Part shown: positions 36,005 through 45,006 of the stretch, one piece after another | Layout: the number at the start of each line of letters is the position of its first letter | Numbering within the stretch: position 1 is the first letter of the stretch | Source: Roseomonas sp. | GTDB taxonomy: Bacteria; Pseudomonadota; Alphaproteobacteria; Acetobacterales; Acetobacteraceae | Direction of reading: 5' to 3' | DNA length: 64,000 nt | Assembly: GCA_020249775.1 (NCBI GenBank) | Contig: JADCFA010000029.1 | Coordinates: forward strand, 20,139-84,138 | Position numbers and translations under genes: made by a program | The notes under the pieces: model-generated | Seen by the model: only the letters and a program-made list of their open reading frames with translations | Told to the model about the DNA's origin: nothing | The model's database searches: none

Positions 36005-39000
36005 TCATGTTGAGAAGAGAGCATAGAGATCAGCCAGCGACAGATTGGTCCCCACTATGATCACATCATCGCCAGCACCGCCATTAAAGTTGTTTGAAAG
36101 CCCATTGCCGATCAGCGTGTCACCGCCAGCGCCGCCAGTTACCGTAATGCCAGTTACGCCTGTCGCTATCGCCAGCATTTCGACATTCACCGGCAGGGTT
36201 AGATCCACCGAGGTCATGATGGTATCCGTACCAGCGCTAAGGTTTTCAATCACTGAATCCAGCTGGTTGGCCACGTGATAGAAATCATTGCCCGCGCCGC
36301 CATCCAGTCTATTGGTACCGGCAGAGCCAAAAAGGGTATCGCTCCCCTCTCCGCCGACCAGCGTATCGGCTGCGGCGCTGCCGAGCAGGCTATCATCGCC
36401 CGCGCCACCATCTACGGTCTGCGAGGCGCCGCCGCCGGCGACCAGCGTGTCATTCCCTGCTTGGCCCGAAATGCCCTGATTAGTGCCTATGCCGCCAACA
36501 AGGCTATCCGCCCCGTCACCGCCTTGACCGCCGCTAAAGCCACCCGTCCCAACAACGATCGTATCCGCACCATCCTCCCCATTGTAGACAACGCCAGTGT
36601 TGGATCCGCCCCATAGGCTGTCATTGCCCGCACCGGCGGAGAAGTAGTGATCCGCACCATACCCGTCACTTAGCGTGTCATCGCCAGCTCCACCATAAAG
36701 AAAGTGATGATGGCCCGTGCCGGCCACCAGGCTGTCATTGCCATCATCACCGGCAATGCCCAAGCTGTTGCCGCTGCCGAGGATAAGGGTGTCATTGCCA
36801 TTGCCACCCACGAGATCCTTTTCGCCGGTATCGCCCGCGGAAAGGCTGTCGTTGCCATCCCCGCCTTCATAGTCGTGATTGGTCCCGCTGCCCGCAAGCA
36901 GGGTATCGTTACCCGCATTCCCGTAGATGCTCTGATCGTTTCCGGAGCCGCCCAGGATACTATCCGCATCATCGCCACCATAGACATACTGGGTAGTGCC
37001 GGTACCCGCGACCAGCGTATCCGCGCCAGCATCGCCATAGAAATACTGCTGCCCACCAGACCCACCACGCACGCTGTCAGCATCATTGCCACCATAGACA
37101 TACTGGGTATAGCCGGTACCGGCGACCAGCGTATCCGCGCCAGCGTCGCCATAGACATACTGCTGCCAGCCGCTACCACCACGCACACTGTCAGCATCAT
37201 CGCCGCCTGAAATGAACAGCCAATCGCTCCCAGCAGCAACTAGCGTGTCGTTGCCACTCTCGCCCAAAAGGCCCTGACCATTCGGGCCCGAACCAGCCTG
37301 GAGGTTATCGTTCCCCGTACCACCATAAACGGTAACATTGCCGCCAGGGCCGACAGCCAAGGTGTCATTGCCTTCATCGCCATAGAGCTGCAGCGTATTT
37401 CCAGAACCACCCAACAGACTATCGCCATCGGCCCCACCGCTCAGCGTCTGGTTATTGCCGCTGCCGCCAATAAGCGTGTCGGCCAAGTTGCTGCCGTTGA
37501 TAACCTCAATGCCTTGCAGAACTTCCGCGCTAGCATAACCATCAAGGCCGCTTCCAGCAGTAAGGTCTATGCTGACGCCCCGCGTGGCTGCTGTATTGTT
37601 GGCTGGGTTGAAAGCATAGCTTACCGTATCAATGCCGTTTCCACCCACAAAGGTATCGGCACCAGAGGATCCGACGAAAAAATCATTGCCAACACCGCCC
37701 AAGAAGCTGTCATTGAAGGTGCTGCCCCAAATCTGTTCAATCCCAATCAGCGTATCCGTACCGCCCTGACCATCCTGCACCTGACCAGTCGCAAGATTGA
37801 CGGTAATGCCCGTAGTGGCATTGCGATACTCCGCAATATCGGCATCACCCGCACCACCAACAATGGAATCACTGCCACCATTGCCGCGCAGCCGATCATT
37901 GCCCGCAGCGCCAATCACCACGTCATCGTAGCTGCTGCCCCAGACAGCTTCGATACTGACCAGCCTATCCGTGCCGTTCGCACCATCGCTGGCAACACCG
38001 TCATTCAGATTGACGCTGACACCAGAAGTGGCGAAGGAATAATCCACAACATCGGTTCCGTTGCCTCCATCCAGCGTATCATTGCCGTTGTTGCCGCGGA
38101 AATTATTGTCTCTCCCATCACCAATGATCAGGTCATTCCCCGCACCGCCACGCACATTTTCAATACTGATCAGCGTATCCGTGCCGCCCATGCCATCATT
38201 GGCACGCCCCGCAACAAGATCGACGGTGATCGCCTGCGAACTGGCACTGAGATAGAAGTAATCAGCCAGATCCTGGGAGCCATTTCCACCATCAATGAGA
38301 TCATTGCCCTCCCAACCACGGAAGCGATCATTGCCATTGCCGCCAATCAGCGTATCGGCAAAGGATGACGCGTTGACAGCAGTAATGCCTATAAGGCTAT
38401 CCGTGCCATTGGCCCCATCGCTGGCAACACCGGCAGCAAGATTGACGCTTACCCCGGTCAGCGTAACGATCGACGAATTATAGTCAGCAAAGACGCCGCC
38501 TTGGCCATAATTGTCTATGATCGTGTCATTGCCGATATTGCCGAATATCAACAAATTCGTGTTGACTGTCGCAGCGGTTTGCACCGTAATCTGGTCAGCG
38601 GCGTTCGAACCAGACAGAATTTCAAAGCCAAGGATGCTGTCAGTCCCTTCTGCGGAGGTGACTGTTGCACGGTTTACACCGCTTGAGCTGCCATCATTGT
38701 TAACCGTCGCCGTAAGGGCCGGGCCGCCAGTATGGCTGTACAAAATTCGGTCATTAGTGCCCGCGCCGGCATCTATCGTATCATTGCCGGCTTCGCCGAA
38801 TAAACGGTCATTCCCAGCACCAGCCACAATGCTGTCATCACCATTACCACCATAAATCGTATCAGCGCCGTCACCACCCAGAACGATATCGTTACCGCTA
38901 TTCCCGAAGAGGGAATCATTGCCGGCATCACCCAGGATACTATCCGCATCATTGCCGCCGCTAAGCGAATCATTGCCCTCATTGCCCTGGATTGTATCAT

Positions 39001-40006
39001 TACCGTCAAGGCCCAGATAGCTGTCATTCCCGCCAAGCAGGTCAATCGCATCGGCGCCAATGCCGCCAGACAAGGCGTCGTCGCCGCCTGTTGCCCCGAA
39101 GATCAATGTTGGCGCAATACCTTCAGAAGCCATCACGGTAGCCGCACCATTGGTGTAGGTCACCAAGCCGCCAGAATTTGTGCCACGAATCCAGCCAAGA
39201 TCTTCAAACAGAAGAACATCATTACCGCTACCGTAAACACGCAGCACATCCGTATCTGAAAGCGCCAGCACGCTGGCCGCGGTCAGACCAAGCACATGGC
39301 CAGAACCGGCAAGGTCAATAGCCTCAATACCTGCGGCGCCGCTCAGGTCTCCCGCGCTTGCAGAAGTTGTATCAACGCCGCCCCCCAGCATGGAGACCGT
39401 ATCATTACCGCTTGAGTCGATGATCCGGCCATTATCCATACCGGCCACCAGGTAAAGGTCATTCCCGGCATCGCCGCTTAATGTGTCAACAAGCCCACCG
39501 GCAATAAGTGTATCCGCACCATCCCCGCCAAGAATGCTGTCATTACCATTCCCACCAGAGAGCGAGTCATTGTGCGCGCCCCCCAAAAGCGTATCAGCGC
39601 CCGACCCGCCTGCTAGCGTATCCGCGCCATCTTCACCGGACAGATGATCATCGCCATTGCCGCCCTGGACCAGGTCATCGCCAAGGCCACCCAAGGCGAT
39701 ATCCGCATCATCACCGCCATCAATCCTGTCATCACCCAGGCCGCCAAGAATACTGTCATTGCCGGCAAATCCGCCGATCGTGTCATTGCCGTTGCCACCA
39801 TCAAGGGTATCGGCACCGTTGGAGCCGATAACGGGGTCATTCCCATCACCGGCATTGACGACGGAACCTGTTGATCCAGACGTGGCGATTCCTTGTGTGT
39901 TAAGCGGCCTTAGCAAGCGGCAGGTTGAAGGGGATGGGGCAATCGCCTCTCCACACCGCGCAGGTTGAGGCTCGGGCTGCGGCCATAGGCCCAGCCAAAG
40001 CCTCAA
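36005..40006 (-). CDS. Large RTX (haemolysin-type calcium-binding repeat) protein
   Basis: An open frame of 1333 codons made almost entirely of RTX nonapeptides (GGxGxDxLx, for example GGNGNDTIGG, GGDGADTLIAGG) that bind Ca2+ as parallel beta rolls. From about residue 520 to 850, blocks of 60-70 residues (GVSVNL..G.ASDGANGTD.L..IE) alternate with the repeats, and a 38-residue unit is repeated in tandem near the middle. The last 100 residues match the end of the metalloprotease at 42643, with closing LSLADLYALFST, a likely type I secretion signal. No enzymatic domain is seen. The start is uncertain: the frame opens at TTG 40006, no ATG occurs early, and repeats begin by about residue 50, so the N-terminus may be short or lost. 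Probably a secreted or surface protein. Confidence 0.82.
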   Translation of the reverse strand: MRLWLGLWPQPEPQPARCGEAIAPSPSTCRLLRPLNTQGIATSGSTGSVVNAGDGNDPVIGSNGADTLDGGNGNDTIGGFAGNDSILGGLGDDRIDGGDDADIALGGLGDDLVQGGNGDDHLSGEDGADTLAGGSGADTLLGGAHNDSLSGGNGNDSILGGDGADTLIAGGLVDTLSGDAGNDLYLVAGMDNGRIIDSSGNDTVSMLGGGVDTTSASAGDLSGAAGIEAIDLAGSGHVLGLTAASVLALSDTDVLRVYGSGNDVLLFEDLGWIRGTNSGGLVTYTNGAATVMASEGIAPTLIFGATGGDDALSGGIGADAIDLLGGNDSYLGLDGNDTIQGNEGNDSLSGGNDADSILGDAGNDSLFGNSGNDIVLGGDGADTIYGGNGDDSIVAGAGNDRLFGEAGNDTIDAGAGTNDRILYSHTGGPALTATVNNDGSSSGVNRATVTSAEGTDSILGFEILSGSNAADQITVQTAATVNTNLLIFGNIGNDTIIDNYGQGGVFADYNSSIVTLTGVSVNLAAGVASDGANGTDSLIGITAVNASSFADTLIGGNGNDRFRGWEGNDLIDGGNGSQDLADYFYLSASSQAITVDLVAGRANDGMGGTDTLISIENVRGGAGNDLIIGDGRDNNFRGNNGNDTLDGGNGTDVVDYSFATSGVSVNLNDGVASDGANGTDRLVSIEAVWGSSYDDVVIGAAGNDRLRGNGGSDSIVGGAGDADIAEYRNATTGITVNLATGQVQDGQGGTDTLIGIEQIWGSTFNDSFLGGVGNDFFVGSSGADTFVGGNGIDTVSYAFNPANNTAATRGVSIDLTAGSGLDGYASAEVLQGIEVINGSNLADTLIGGSGNNQTLSGGADGDSLLGGSGNTLQLYGDEGNDTLAVGPGGNVTVYGGTGNDNLQAGSGPNGQGLLGESGNDTLVAAGSDWLFISGGDDADSVRGGSGWQQYVYGDAGADTLVAGTGYTQYVYGGNDADSVRGGSGGQQYFYGDAGADTLVAGTGTTQYVYGGDDADSILGGSGNDQSIYGNAGNDTLLAGSGTNHDYEGGDGNDSLSAGDTGEKDLVGGNGNDTLILGSGNSLGIAGDDGNDSLVAGTGHHHFLYGGAGDDTLSDGYGADHYFSAGAGNDSLWGGSNTGVVYNGEDGADTIVVGTGGFSGGQGGDGADSLVGGIGTNQGISGQAGNDTLVAGGGASQTVDGGAGDDSLLGSAAADTLVGGEGSDTLFGSAGTNRLDGGAGNDFYHVANQLDSVIENLSAGTDTIMTSVDLTLPVNVEMLAIATGVTGITVTGGAGGDTLIGNGLSNNFNGGAGDDVIIVGTNLSLADLYALFST
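36857..37198 (-). repeat. Three tandem 114-base units inside the RTX gene
   Basis: Units at 37085-37198, 36971-37084 and 36857-36970 encode 38-residue blocks beginning DADSVRGGSG or DADSILGGSG. The first two are nearly identical (QQYVYGDAGADTLVAGTG versus QQYFYGDAGADTLVAGTG); the third is more diverged. This is a recent in-frame duplication on an older repeat. Confidence 0.85.
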
Positions 40007-40540
40007 ATTCTTGGGGTTGCAGATCGGTCAAAACGCCCCCTTGGGGTAAAGACGGAATTTATGAACGAACGATTAATAACAGATTTGTTACTTCAACAAG
40101 CCCTAAACAGGCCTCACGATTTAGTTTCAGAATTTTTCACGGTTTTTTCACAAAATTTCTGACTTTAGATCAAAGAATACAGCCCTTGGTTGCGCAATGC
40201 TCAACCCAAAGTTTCGCGAATCGCTGATCACCCTTCGCCCTTGCTTTGGCCGAGCGAATTGCCCCCGCTCCGCCAAGGGCGGTCAATTCCGACAAAAATG
40301 TCGTGGTGATGCCAAGGCAACGCCGTTTGCCAATCCATCCAAACTGCTTCTTTCCCCCGCAGTAGCGCGGGCGCCATCACCCGACAGCGATTCTGTAGCC
40401 CATCATGGACTGCCGATATTGCGCTGCGGGCAAGGCTTCGTTTTGTCCAGACATGCCCCCCCCGCCCGCAGCCAGGGTAAGCGGGGCTTGCTCGGGCGGT
40501 TGGGCTGCGGGACAAAGGAGCCAATAAGCAAGGAACAGTT
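40007..40540. other. Stretch without a supported gene upstream of the RTX gene
   Basis: About 530 bases between the RTX frame (leftward) and the secreted hydrolase gene (rightward). The part at 40060-40170 is clearly AT-rich compared with the window and is the best candidate for the RTX promoter. The right part is GC-rich and carries the direct repeat at 40453-40505. No convincing gene is seen. Confidence 0.55.
40453..40505 (+). repeat. GC-rich direct repeat, right copy
   Basis: Second copy of the element at 35303-35353, same orientation: ATGCCCCCCCCGCC, then AAGCGGGGCTTGC, then GGGCGGTTGGGC. It lies 36 bases upstream of the hydrolase start. Confidence 0.65.
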
Positions 40541-41599
40541 ATGCGGCGCTTTGGGGGCTTTGTTGGTGCGGCGGCGATGCTGATCGGGCTTGGCGTGGCC
40601 CCGGTCAGCCATGCGCAAGCGCCGATCATGCCCATTCTGGAAGCGCCGGCCATTCTGGACCTACCGGAAGCGAGCCATGCGAGTGTTCGGCGCTTTCTCA
40701 ATCTGAACACGCCGCGCGCACTCGCCTTCGGCCCTAATGGCGTTTTCAATTGGCAGGCGGGCGGGGGCGATGCGGCCTTTGTCGAACAAACCGCGCTGAC
40801 CAATTGTGAAAGGCGCGCGAGGCCTGGTGCTTGCACCATCGCGCTGCGCGATCTTTCGATTGTGAAACCCGGGCGGGAATGGGCGCCGAGCCCACCGCCC
40901 GAGGGGGTGGCCATCACCTCGGCCCATCACGCGACGCTGCCGGATGAACGCTTCATCTGGTGGGGGCCGGAACAGGCGCGCGGCGTGCTGGTGTTTGGCC
41001 ATGGCAAGGAAGCGCTGACCGATCTGCGCGGGCGGCAACCGCAAAGCTGGACGCGGCATTTCAATAATGCCGGCTTTGATGGTTGGCGCTTTGACCGTGA
41101 ACCCAGTGCCGATAGCGCGCGCCGCGCGGCAGCCTGGCTACGCGATGATTTGGCGGAGCTGCGCGGGCGCGGCTATCGGCAGGTGATTGTGGCCGGTCAA
41201 TCGCGCGGCGGCTGGAATGCGCTGATGGTGCTGAACCGTCCTGGCCTGGCCGATGTGGCGATTGCGATTGCCGCCGCCGCGCATGGCCGACCGAGCGAGG
41301 AAAACAATCGCCTGCATGCGCAAATTGCGGAATTGGAAACGCTTTTGGCTGAAGCCGCCCGAGCAGGCCGCATGCGGCTTGCGGTTGTGGATTTTCGCGA
41401 TGATCCCTTCATGGCAGAACCAGACAAGCGGGCCGAAGCGCTGCGGCGCCAGCGTGAGCGCTTTGCCGCAGTTTTGTTGATTGATCGGCCAGAAGGGATG
41501 ACCGGCCATGGCGCAGGCGGCTCCATGGCCTTCAATGATCGCTACGGGGCGTGTTTGCTGCGCTTCGCGACTGCGCCGCGCCCGCCTTCGGCGTGCTGA
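40541..41599 (+). CDS. Secreted alpha/beta-hydrolase-like protein
   Basis: A 352-residue protein with a signal peptide (MRRFGGFVGAAAMLIGLGVAPVSHA-Q). The mature part has an alpha/beta-hydrolase pattern: the strand GVLVFGHGKEA, then the nucleophile elbow VIVAGQSRGGWNAL (GxSxG, Ser about residue 223), an acid candidate in VVDFRDDPF, and a late His in GMTGHGAGG. It is probably a periplasmic esterase or peptidase-like hydrolase; no closer subfamily was recognised. The start ATG at 40541 follows AAGGAACAGTT. It lies 51 bases before the hotdog-fold gene on the same strand. Confidence 0.75.
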   Translation: MRRFGGFVGAAAMLIGLGVAPVSHAQAPIMPILEAPAILDLPEASHASVRRFLNLNTPRALAFGPNGVFNWQAGGGDAAFVEQTALTNCERRARPGACTIALRDLSIVKPGREWAPSPPPEGVAITSAHHATLPDERFIWWGPEQARGVLVFGHGKEALTDLRGRQPQSWTRHFNNAGFDGWRFDREPSADSARRAAAWLRDDLAELRGRGYRQVIVAGQSRGGWNALMVLNRPGLADVAIAIAAAAHGRPSEENNRLHAQIAELETLLAEAARAGRMRLAVVDFRDDPFMAEPDKRAEALRRQRERFAAVLLIDRPEGMTGHGAGGSMAFNDRYGACLLRFATAPRPPSAC

Positions 41600-41650
41600 G
41601 GCGGCGCAGATCGCGCAGGTGCGGACACCAAAGAGCGACGGGAGAACGCC

Positions 41651-42451
41651 ATGAGCATGACCTATCGGGTTGAAGCCTATAACCTTTCGCATGCATCCGA
41701 AAACCGCATTCATGATGATGCGACGGCGCAGCGCTTTGGCTTTACTGGAGGCCTGGTGCCGGGGGTGGAGGTATTCGCCTATTGCTGCCACCCGGCGGTG
41801 GAGCGCTGGGGTCGCGATTTCTTGCGCCGAGGCGAGATCTCAACCGAGTTTCAAAAGCCAGTCTATGATGGGCGCATGGCCACCGTCACTGCAACGCCAG
41901 AGGCGGATGGGTTCGCGCTGGCGGTGGAGAGCGAGGGGGTTGCCTGTGCCAATGGCTTTGCGCGCCTGCCCGACCTGCCCAACGAAGCTGTTTCCGTAGC
42001 GGAGTGGCCTGCGACTTTCCCACCTGAAACGCGCCCCAAGGCCGACGATGGAAGCCTGGCTCCCGGGCTGTGGCTTGGTACGCGCGCCTTGGCACTGACA
42101 CCGCAAGTTCTTGCCGATTATTTGCGCGATGTGCGCGAAACCGCGCCGCTCTATGCCGACGAAAGCCTTGCGCATCCGGGCTTGGTGTTGCGCATATGCA
42201 ATTGGCTGCTCACACAGAATGTCGTGCTGGGGCCGTGGATTCACATTGGCAGCAAGCTGCGCTTTCACGGTGAGGCGCGGCTTGGTGAAGGCCTGACTGC
42301 CCGCGGGCGCATCACCGCCAATATTGACCGTAAGGGGCATCGCATTGTGACGATTGAGGCGCTGGTTCTGGCAGATGCAACACGCCCCATTGCGCGCGTA
42401 ACGCATGACGCCATTTGGCGGCCGCGCCAGATGGCGGAGGCCGAAGCTTAA
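41651..42451 (+). CDS. Hotdog-fold (MaoC-like) protein
   Basis: A 266-residue cytoplasmic protein that reads as two hotdog-type halves. The first has SHASENRIHDDATAQRFGFTGGLVPG, where D-x-A-x-x-x-G-F-x-G-x-L-V-P-G is typical of MaoC-like dehydratases and thioesterase-like proteins. The second runs to the C-terminal HIGSKLRFHGEARLGEGLTARG and VTIEALVLAD strands. Members often act on acyl-CoA or small acyl compounds, but no catalytic call can be made. The ATG at 41651 follows GGGAGAACGCC. It may form a pair with the upstream secreted hydrolase gene. Confidence 0.65.
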   Translation: MSMTYRVEAYNLSHASENRIHDDATAQRFGFTGGLVPGVEVFAYCCHPAVERWGRDFLRRGEISTEFQKPVYDGRMATVTATPEADGFALAVESEGVACANGFARLPDLPNEAVSVAEWPATFPPETRPKADDGSLAPGLWLGTRALALTPQVLADYLRDVRETAPLYADESLAHPGLVLRICNWLLTQNVVLGPWIHIGSKLRFHGEARLGEGLTARGRITANIDRKGHRIVTIEALVLADATRPIARVTHDAIWRPRQMAEAEA

Positions 42452-42582
42452 GCCTTGTTGTGGGGGTGCGGCCTTTTCGATGGCAGTTGATCATAACAAG
42501 TGCTTGGACGTCGTCCACAAGCTCTGTCAAGTGCATGTATTTTGCACTTTCGCTCGGCAGAGATGCACCAGCCTATTGTTCA

Positions 42583-42632
42583 GTAGGGTTTTGCGACCCG
42601 CCTGGTGGTTCCACTTGGCTTGAAAATGCTCC
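42583..42632 (-). repeat. Dispersed palindromic repeat, copy 2
   Basis: Read on the minus strand it begins GGAGCATTTTCAAGCCAAG and continues TGGAACCACCAGGC, matching the element at 22758-22808 closely in the first 24 bases and loosely afterwards. The 3' arm no longer pairs with the 5' arm, so this copy looks degenerate. It lies 10 bases beyond the stop of the metalloprotease gene. Confidence 0.6.
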
Positions 42633-42642
42633 AAAGTGCGGA

Positions 42643-44304
42643 TCAAATAATGAATAGGGCCAAGATCGAATCGATACTCATTTCCTGTGCAAGGATAATG
42701 TCATCCCCCGCACCACCGAAAAGATTATTGGCAAGACCATTACCGATGAGCGTATCGCTCGCATTGCTGCCGGTCAGACTAAGGCCGGAAAAGCCGGCTG
42801 CCAGCATCAATGCCTCAACATTCGCTGGCATGGTATAGCTGACCGAAGTGATGATGATATCGGCGCCGCCGCCAATGCTTTCGATCACCTGATCCGATGC
42901 GTTATCAATCAGGAAACGATCCGCCCCTTCTCCGCCGATCAGGGTATCAATCCCGGCGCCACCATCCAGCGTATCATTACCGGCACCACCGGAGAGATTA
43001 TTGCCGTTTCCATTGCCAACAAGCAGATCACCGGCGCTGCCACCAGTGAGGCTTTGGCCCAAAACTCCATCGCCAAGTATCAGAGCCTCAATATTCGCTG
43101 GCATCACGTAGCTGACTGAGGCGATGACGGTATCCGCGCCGCCACCAACGCTTTCGATCACCTGATCCGATGCAGTATCAACCAGAAAACGGTCATCCCC
43201 TTCTCCGCCGAAAAGACTATCGGCGCCCAGGCCGCCATCCAGCGTGTCATTGCCGCTATCGCCGGTGATATTATCTGCGCCTGCATTACCGGTCAGCAGG
43301 TTATTGGCGGCATTGCCGATCAGCGTGTCATTGGCAGATCCGCCCATGGCATTTTCAATCACAACATTATTGGCAATGGTGAAACCGCCGATGATGTTCG
43401 ATGCATAGGAAACGTAGCCGCCGGCATTTGGGCCGGTCAGTGGTGCCGCATTCAGATTGATGATGCTGGCGACGGACGAACCGGAATTGCTGATGACATC
43501 CACCCCGCCTGTATCCCAAATACATGACCAGAAAGTTCCGGCAGCGTTCACGGTAGGTAGCGTATAGGTGTTATTGCCAGAGGCATAGCTGGTATTGGCG
43601 CCATAAATGATTTGAATGGCAGCAATATCAAGCGCCATGGGCGTCGCTGTCCAGCCATAACTCACATCGGAATGATTTGGATATTGCGTTATCCAACCAT
43701 CATTATAGCCCATGACAGTGAAAATGCCCTGATTGAGACCGTAGTCACCATAATCGTCAAACTCCGCCGTGACGCCAGGAAAGACGGTTGCATCGGCAGC
43801 TAATCCGCCATCATGCGGATGCGCAAGGCCAAGCAAGTGGCCCAATTCATGGATCAGGGTGACAAAACCCTGCCCCCCCCGATTCACTCCCGATCCTACC
43901 CAGGTAAAATGCTGGTTATTGAACCCCATGTAGAGCGGCTCAACAAAGGAGAACCCTGGCGTTTCGCTGTAACCAAGATCACCACCAATCTGCCAATTAC
44001 TTAGTGACCACATCCATACATCGGCCTGCGATGAAGGCGCCGAAACAAAATCAATATTCGCTACGGCTTCCCAGGCTTCCAAGGCGTTCAAAAGGGCGCT
44101 GGTTTCTGAGGAAGTCCAGGGCCTGGCATAGCTTAGGTCGTACAAACCAAATTGAAGATTGTAGGAGATGGTGACCGGCCCGCCGGTCGTGATCAGGCCC
44201 GATGAATCCTGCCAAGCACCACCCATGACAAGGCTATCAATCCAGGGATTGGCCCCATTTGTGGGCGTTCCATCGACTGTTACCTCATAGGCCGTGCCAG
44301 ACAT
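42643..44304 (-). CDS. Serralysin-like RTX metalloprotease
   Basis: A 553-residue secreted metzincin. The N-terminal catalytic domain (about residues 1-230) has the zinc motif HELGHLLGLAHPH (HExxHxxGxxH) and a Met-turn candidate FTVMGYNDG. A serralysin-type linker follows (MALDIAAIQIIYGAN, YTLPTVNAAGTFWSCIWDTGG). The C-terminal half is RTX repeats with a 91-residue module duplicated (DRFLVDTASDQVIES and DRFLIDNASDQVIES), ending IDSILALFII. It has no Sec signal, as expected for type I secretion. The ATG at 44302-44304 has AAGGATC upstream. The C-terminal 100 residues match the RTX protein at 36005, suggesting a shared exporter that is not in the window. Confidence 0.9.
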   Translation of the reverse strand: MSGTAYEVTVDGTPTNGANPWIDSLVMGGAWQDSSGLITTGGPVTISYNLQFGLYDLSYARPWTSSETSALLNALEAWEAVANIDFVSAPSSQADVWMWSLSNWQIGGDLGYSETPGFSFVEPLYMGFNNQHFTWVGSGVNRGGQGFVTLIHELGHLLGLAHPHDGGLAADATVFPGVTAEFDDYGDYGLNQGIFTVMGYNDGWITQYPNHSDVSYGWTATPMALDIAAIQIIYGANTSYASGNNTYTLPTVNAAGTFWSCIWDTGGVDVISNSGSSVASIINLNAAPLTGPNAGGYVSYASNIIGGFTIANNVVIENAMGGSANDTLIGNAANNLLTGNAGADNITGDSGNDTLDGGLGADSLFGGEGDDRFLVDTASDQVIESVGGGADTVIASVSYVMPANIEALILGDGVLGQSLTGGSAGDLLVGNGNGNNLSGGAGNDTLDGGAGIDTLIGGEGADRFLIDNASDQVIESIGGGADIIITSVSYTMPANVEALMLAAGFSGLSLTGSNASDTLIGNGLANNLFGGAGDDIILAQEMSIDSILALFII

Positions 44305-44477
44305 AGTGAGATCCTTTCCGCACAGAGCATGATGTCACTTATTGGGTATTCCAGCTATGCAAAATGCGCAACATGCAGTTTCTTCATGCAACAAAGTTCT
44401 TGTCTTCAACCGTTCATAAGTTGAGGTTATCTCTTTTTTTGCGCATCGTGATCAGGCGCCTTTTCGGCAAAGTCGCA

Positions 44478-45005
44478 TCACGGCTGCACCGTGCGTTGCA
44501 GCCGTTCCACCGCGAACCCTTCCCGCCGCGCAATCGCGACCGCTGCCGCGTAATCCGCCTCCGCCATCACCGGCGCGCGCGATAGGATCCAAAGGTAATC
44601 GCGCCGCGGCGCGCCTACCACGGCCCAGCGATAGTCGGGATCAAGGCCGATGATCCAGTAATCGCCAAAGAAGGGCCAAAAGAAGCTGACGCGCAGCCGG
44701 TCATTCGCTGGGCTCGCGCTACGCGCAACGGCGTTGGCATTGCGCATCGCCCCATCAGCCAAGGCATTGCGGCAGCGATTGAGCACATCCACCGCGCCAT
44801 CGGGGCGGAGCGTATATTGCGCCGTCACGCCTTCACAGCGCACACGGCTGCTATCTTGAAAGCTGGTCGGGAAGCGCGCCGCTTCATGCCAAAGCCCGGC
44901 ATAGCGCGCGAGATCAACCTGCCCCGCGGTGGCGGGCGTATTCGGCCCGGGTTGGGTGGCGCAGGCGCCAAGCGCCAATAAGGCAACAAGCAGAAAACGA
45001 CGCAT
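44478..45005 (-). CDS. blc: Bacterial lipocalin, lipoprotein
   Basis: A 175-residue outer-membrane lipoprotein of the Blc type. The signal MRRFLLVALLALGACATQ has a lipobox LGAC, with Cys at about residue 15. The lipocalin motif YAGLWHEAARFPTSFQ follows, then YTLRPDGAVDVLNRC, DYWIIGLDPDYRWAVVG and YLWILSRAP. Such proteins bind lysophospholipids or fatty acids. The start at 45005 leaves one base to the stop of the upstream deacetylase gene; the longer frame to 45170 overlaps it and is rejected. Confidence 0.92.
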   Translation of the reverse strand: MRRFLLVALLALGACATQPGPNTPATAGQVDLARYAGLWHEAARFPTSFQDSSRVRCEGVTAQYTLRPDGAVDVLNRCRNALADGAMRNANAVARSASPANDRLRVSFFWPFFGDYWIIGLDPDYRWAVVGAPRRDYLWILSRAPVMAEADYAAAVAIARREGFAVERLQRTVQP

Positions 45006-45006
45006 C

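Noticed and set aside
39508..39968. Several plus-strand frames opposite the RTX gene
   Set aside because: They are antisense images of the repeat codons; their His/Pro/Arg-rich translation follows from the RTX repeat pattern.
36005..44304. Tandem repeats first considered as CRISPR or satellite DNA
   Set aside because: The periodicity is codon-based (9 residues) and in frame with long RTX genes; there are no spacers.
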